Below are positions 59,564-64,000 of a stretch of 64,000 nt of DNA, piece after piece (the first letter of the stretch is position 1; each line of letters begins with the position of its first letter). A program made the position numbers and the translations under genes. The stretch is from Circinella umbellata (Eukaryota; Mucoromycota; Mucoromycetes; Mucorales; Lichtheimiaceae). The notes under the pieces are model-generated. The model searched no databases and was not told the origin of the DNA. It saw only the letters and a program-made list of their open reading frames with translations. The DNA is taken from NCBI GenBank assembly GCA_025093555.1, contig JAIWNF010000007.1, positions 1-64,000 of the forward strand, written 5' to 3'.

Positions 59564-61275
59564 TCAATGATCGTCATTGTAAGCCATCGTTAACTCCATC
59601 TGAGAAGATTCGTCTGATGCCCGCCGTGCAGGTAATCTGTTGATATTAAAAAAGGATCCAATTTTTTTACTTTTGTGTGATTGTTTTCCTTCATCCAAAA
59701 TTATCCATGATGAACTTCTATTTTTATTATTATTGCGTTCAATAGCATTCAAAATGGCTTCGTTATCATTCTGAATTGTGACCGACATTGCATGAATAGT
59801 AGAACCTTCAAAGCCACCACCATAGTGTTGATCTGGTACTGTGCTCGTAGCTCCTGTTCCGGATGTTCCCTCATTATTTGTTCCAGTGGATGACTTTGAC
59901 TTAAGTGCTTCATTTTTCTTTCTTGCTGTGGGACTAAATAATTTTTTTTAAAAAAAGATTGTTATTATGTATAATTTAGATTATTTCTTTTGCCTTCTTC
60001 AAAATATTCTACTTCACAATATATAAATATTTACTTGACAAGCACAGAAATATAAAGACCTAGAGAAGTTATTCCTCCCAAATATTGCCACAAGACACTG
60101 AGAAAAATACTAGCTGCAGTATTTGACATAATCTGATTTCTCAAAATACTATACAGCAGCAAAAAAATGGCAAACCCCCAGAGACAAATGGAAAATAATC
60201 CAATCATAAAATATATCTTATAAATACCAGCTTGGACAGCTGCATGGTTTCGATTACTTCTTGATTGCTTGTGATATGCTCGTAATATACGTACAAGACG
60301 AATACCGGTAAAGAACACGGCCGTACCTATAACACTTGTCCAAAATGACCAAGCAATATATGTCAAACGAACAAAAACTTCAGCAAGTGGTAGGTTACTT
60401 TCTGCTAGAGCACCTGCTGTAATCGGGAATGCGAGGCTGGTAATGAATGGAAAAATTACTGCTGTAGTACCAATAATATCAACAATTAATGGTGGTGGTA
60501 ACCATCCAGATACTGAATGACTCTAATTTATAAATAATGGATTCTAACATTAGATTAATATTGATAAAGAAATTTACTTGACTGTCGACTTGCCTGTGAG
60601 ATAGTTTGCGCAATACCAATTAGGTAGATTGTTATTCCAGCAAGTCCAAAATCCCAAGGAATCTCAAATAAATCTAATCGTCATGGTGAGTTAAGTTCAG
60701 ATTTATTGGATCCATTTCTGTCCCTTATAAGAATAATATACAAACATACATGATCGAGCTACCCAATTGGTTGAAAGTACATCGGCTACCAAGATTACAC
60801 TACTTAACAATCGCACTGAGGTGAAAAAAGAACGTAATGTCCTGATCAGTTTAATGCATCAACACAATTTAATTCAAGACCACAGCGCTTTATATCTTAC
60901 AAATGTTAAATAGGACAATAAAAAGCAACAGACCCTCGATAGGTTTTGGCCTTAACCAGCCACTATGCTGGTTACCACTGGAATTCCAAAGCATATGTCC
61001 CTTAACATAAACTCTATTGAATAACAAAGACAAACCTGACGATAACAACCTTTTTATTTTAGTTATTATTATTTGCAATTTCAAAGAAAAGAAAATAGAG
61101 AACAAACTTTACCCAATAAAATTGCCAAACCTGAAATCACAATATTCACGATGTTTATATACCACATGGAAAAACTCTCTTCACAGTCTTGAATGCTGAG
61201 ACGCCAATCACAATGGCACACGCCATTATTACAATGACGATCCAAAGTACGAATCGTAAATGGTTCGTCTGCCAT
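59564..61275 (-). CDS. Seven-TM array member 4 (putative receptor)
   Basis: Exons 61275-61113, 61035-60901, 60815-60750, 60673-60594, 60522-60035 and 59933-59564 give 433 aa. Exons 3-5 (66, 80 and 488 nt) equal those of member 3. The N-terminal motif is HCNNGVCHCDWRLSIQDCEE. The loop after TM1 has 'KGHMLWNSSG' and 'RPKPIEG'. The loop after TM5 is 'RLVRILRAYHKQSRSNRNHA'. The tail carries 'KNEALKSKSSTGTN', 'NDNEAILNAI' and 'SSQMELTMAY'. The intron after exon 4 has a perfect GC-type donor (CAG|GCAAGT) at the position where paralogues have GT. All other junctions are GT-AG. Predicted N-out, C-in, plasma-membrane receptor-like. Confidence 0.8.
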
Positions 61276-64000
61276 AAATTTTCGTCGCTCAACAAAAAAA
61301 AAAGGAACAAACGTTTTCTCCCCGAAGATGTTTGAGCGTGCGTAAAGAAATAAAACGAGGTAGTACACCACACTATCCATCACATATTGATGAGATGATG
61401 ATTTATTCGTGGTAACACAACAGTGAAATGGCTGAAAATAGATAGTCTCTTTTGCAAAAGCAAATCGTAGTCAAATTGCCATTTTATAATTATATTTTTC
61501 TATCATACATGATGCTCTTGTAAAAAGTTTTGCATTTATTCCGCTCACAAGAAATAGCAGTTCCTTTTACGAGCAACATTTTAAACACCAAATATCTTTT
61601 TCTTCATATCATTTTATTTGACCGATCGCTGAGACTTACGATGTTCTTCAAATAAATAATATTAACGTACTTCATACAAATATCATAAAAAGACTAATCA
61701 AGTTCTTCCTTTTTTTACACCGAGTAGGCTAAATGAAGAATAACTATCATGATACTATATTAATTAGAGCTTATATAATTTATGAACACTTTGGCGCTCC
61801 AAATACTATCATTATCTTCGTCAGCCAAAACTAAATGGTATAGAATGAATTGTGTTTGATTATGTTAATACTTAAGTATTGTGGTTACTGTAATTAATTT
61901 TTATTTGACAACTACTACTTCTAATTAGTGATTTCTTTTTCAATTCGATTGTAACAGCAAATAATAACAACATATAAACTTTTACATATTAAATATTGTA
62001 TGTAGTAATACAGTACCTGTTACTAATTTGTTTATGACACCTGTTTCTTCGGATTAGCTTCTAACCATAAGAATGCTATGATGAAGTAAAACCCCCAGTA
62101 AAAATTCCCAGCTGGAAATTTTGTTGGGCGTTCAACCCCCAAAGCCCATCCCAAAACCTATTAGGGCACGTTCGCTTCAGTGCGATCCTGTAGTAAAAGA
62201 AGTAATATGGAATGAAGAGACGATTGTTTAGTCCTTTATTTCTTGTTTTTTTGGTAGAAAGAAGCAATAAGAAAACAGAAGTAGTATATACAGTATTACA
62301 TTCAAACAGGCTGCTATGCTAATATACCATATAGGGAATGGAAAGGGTATTTCTTAACTACGTACATTCGATACCTATGATCCCTTTTAAACCTCAATAA
62401 CCCGTTGTTTTGACTCGTCAATATACGCCTTAAATCCACAGAGTGGCTAACCTTAAAACATTATAAATGACTTATGTATACCTTTTGATTTAACATCGAG
62501 ATGCAACACACAAATGAGTTTTCCAGGCAGTCGATTATAAGTATCAGTGACTCTTGAAAATTAGCCGACAACTTCTTGCTGGTAATATTCTCGACTCGCA
62601 TATTGTCTTTTCCAAATCATCAGCATAATCATCATGTCGATCGTTGCCAATTTTTGAGATTAACTACTATTGGTTCTTTATTATTGTTTCGTATCTAAAA
62701 TTTTGACCTGGTTGAATGGTAGACTTGAGTTATATTATAGATGATGCACAGTTAAAAACCTTTCTCCACCACCTTTTCAATTGACGAGACCATGAAAAAA
62801 CAAAATAAGAGGTAATAGTTACTTAATGTATGTTTGTATAAAGCGGTTCACTTTTGTTGTCCGTAAGTGTTGTGTAACAATAACCCGTCTTTTATTGGGA
62901 GGTTATCAATGATGAACTATTGGTATGCATCAGTTTAATGTATCAAACGCGATAAATCTGATGGTGACAAGGAATACTTACAAAAAACGTTTTCTACGTA
63001 GCGCTGTCATTTTTCTTCAAAAGATAGAATACTATTGGGATATCCTACATAAGCATATCACCTAGAGCGCTATTTACCTCTGATATAATGCTGAGAGAAT
63101 AAAGTAATTATAAGTATTTGTATCTGATACTAAAAAGCATTTTATACCAGTGCGTGTATACGAATCACACTTTTTATTTTTACTATATTCATTATACTAT
63201 ACAATTGAACATACAGTGTATGCTTTATTAATCAGATGATCGCGTACTATGACTGTATCATACACATTATACTATTCATTACAGATCATTAATAAGTAGC
63301 CAATACAATTTATGGTTTATATTTTTTCTGTACGTACGTAATATTGTATATCACTTTACACACTACCGTAATTTAAAACTTTTTTTTTTGATCTGGTAAT
63401 TACTTGGCAGGAGGTATTCGAGCAGGTCTTTGACCTGCTGTACGGCTTTGAGAAAACATAAACACCCGCTCCCTGCTTTTTGTACCTAAGATTAAAAGCA
63501 TATAAATCGCTTTTTGATCGCTCAACACTGTCAATAATCGGCTGTTTTATTAACCACAAAAAACTATCTTATCTCTCTTCTACAAATATATTTGAGATGA
63601 ATTAATAGTTTTATAAAAAACTGCTGTATATATACTTCATAACTTAAAGTATCTTTCTTTGCTTATTACATTGCGGCAGACGACATTAATGCCAGTGTCG
63701 CTACTATTTAAATTACTACACATTACTTACTATGTACCTACTATCGAACAAATTCCTAAATTACCAATTACAATTTAGTAATGCGAGACGTGGTGAAATA
63801 AATTTGACACTAGCATTCAAAGTGGTATCCCTATTAGCAAAATAGCGATGGTGTATGAATCACGATAAAGGATCGCTTATAAGAAAAACTTTTTTATTGA
63901 CAGAAACCAGCCTGGGTTGGATATCCTAATGTGCATGACAACCAAAAAGCAGCTAGTTAAGGTGCATCGCAGTTTTCTATCGAAAATTGTAAACCGCGCT
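61276..64000. other. 2.7-kb terminal gene-free region
   Basis: AT-rich with no supported gene. A GC-richer block at 62086-62200 stands out and may be a repeat fragment. A short inverted repeat GCAGGTCTTTGACCTGC occurs at about 63423-63439. Confidence 0.35.
62086..62200. repeat. GC-richer block, possible small repeat fragment
   Basis: The block between GTAAAACCCCCAG and GATCCTGTAGTAAAA is clearly GC-richer than its surroundings. It contains the near-palindrome AAAATTCCCAGCTGGAAATTT. No coding function or known family was recognised. Confidence 0.3.

Noticed and set aside
63356..63559. 67-codon minus-strand frame at window end
   Set aside because: No family features and a start in AT-rich sequence. 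The local inverted repeat explains its unusual composition.

Overview
The window looks like AT-rich nuclear DNA of an early-diverging filamentous fungus, most likely Mucoromycota (Mucorales-like). The evidence is the many short GT-AG introns of roughly 50-130 nt, fungal housekeeping proteins, and a repeat complement of Ty3-like, DIRS, LINE, Merlin/ISXO2, MULE and helicase remnants. Splice sites were placed by eye from GT/GC-AG signals, reading-frame continuity and family sequence knowledge. No alignment or transcript data were available.

Positions 1 to about 19.7 kb are a transposon graveyard with one tRNA-Gly(GCC). A long hairpin lies just upstream of the tRNA. Downstream are a decayed Ty3-like gag-protease, a Merlin (ISXO2-type) transposon, a DIRS-like element that has lost its reverse transcriptase, and a LINE fragment. 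The LINE is split by a 4.9 kb MULE with terminal inverted repeats of about 980 bp and a 9-bp target duplication. A 392-bp miniature element and a frameshifted helicase fragment follow.

Positions 20 to 45.4 kb hold conserved single-copy genes: a WKF-domain protein, a GATA finger plus PHD finger nuclear protein, a 133-aa C2-domain protein (minus), a Gfo/Idh/MocA oxidoreductase, a 101-aa membrane microprotein (minus), cytosolic phenylalanyl-tRNA synthetase alpha, a 2,272-aa intronless EPG5-like protein (minus), and a multi-KH RNA-binding protein. The oxidoreductase and the microprotein converge with overlapping stop codons. The microprotein and the synthetase diverge from about 158 bp.

Positions 46.8 to 61.3 kb are the most distinctive part. 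Four tandem paralogues lie on the minus strand, each encoding a predicted seven-transmembrane protein with a Cys-rich extracellular N terminus, a basic third inner loop and a Ser-rich inner tail. Exon lengths and intron phases are nearly identical between copies. I do not recognise the family, and it resembles a lineage-specific receptor cluster. One copy appears to carry a one-base frame disruption and another has a GC-AG intron. The rest, to 64 kb, is AT-rich and apparently gene-free.
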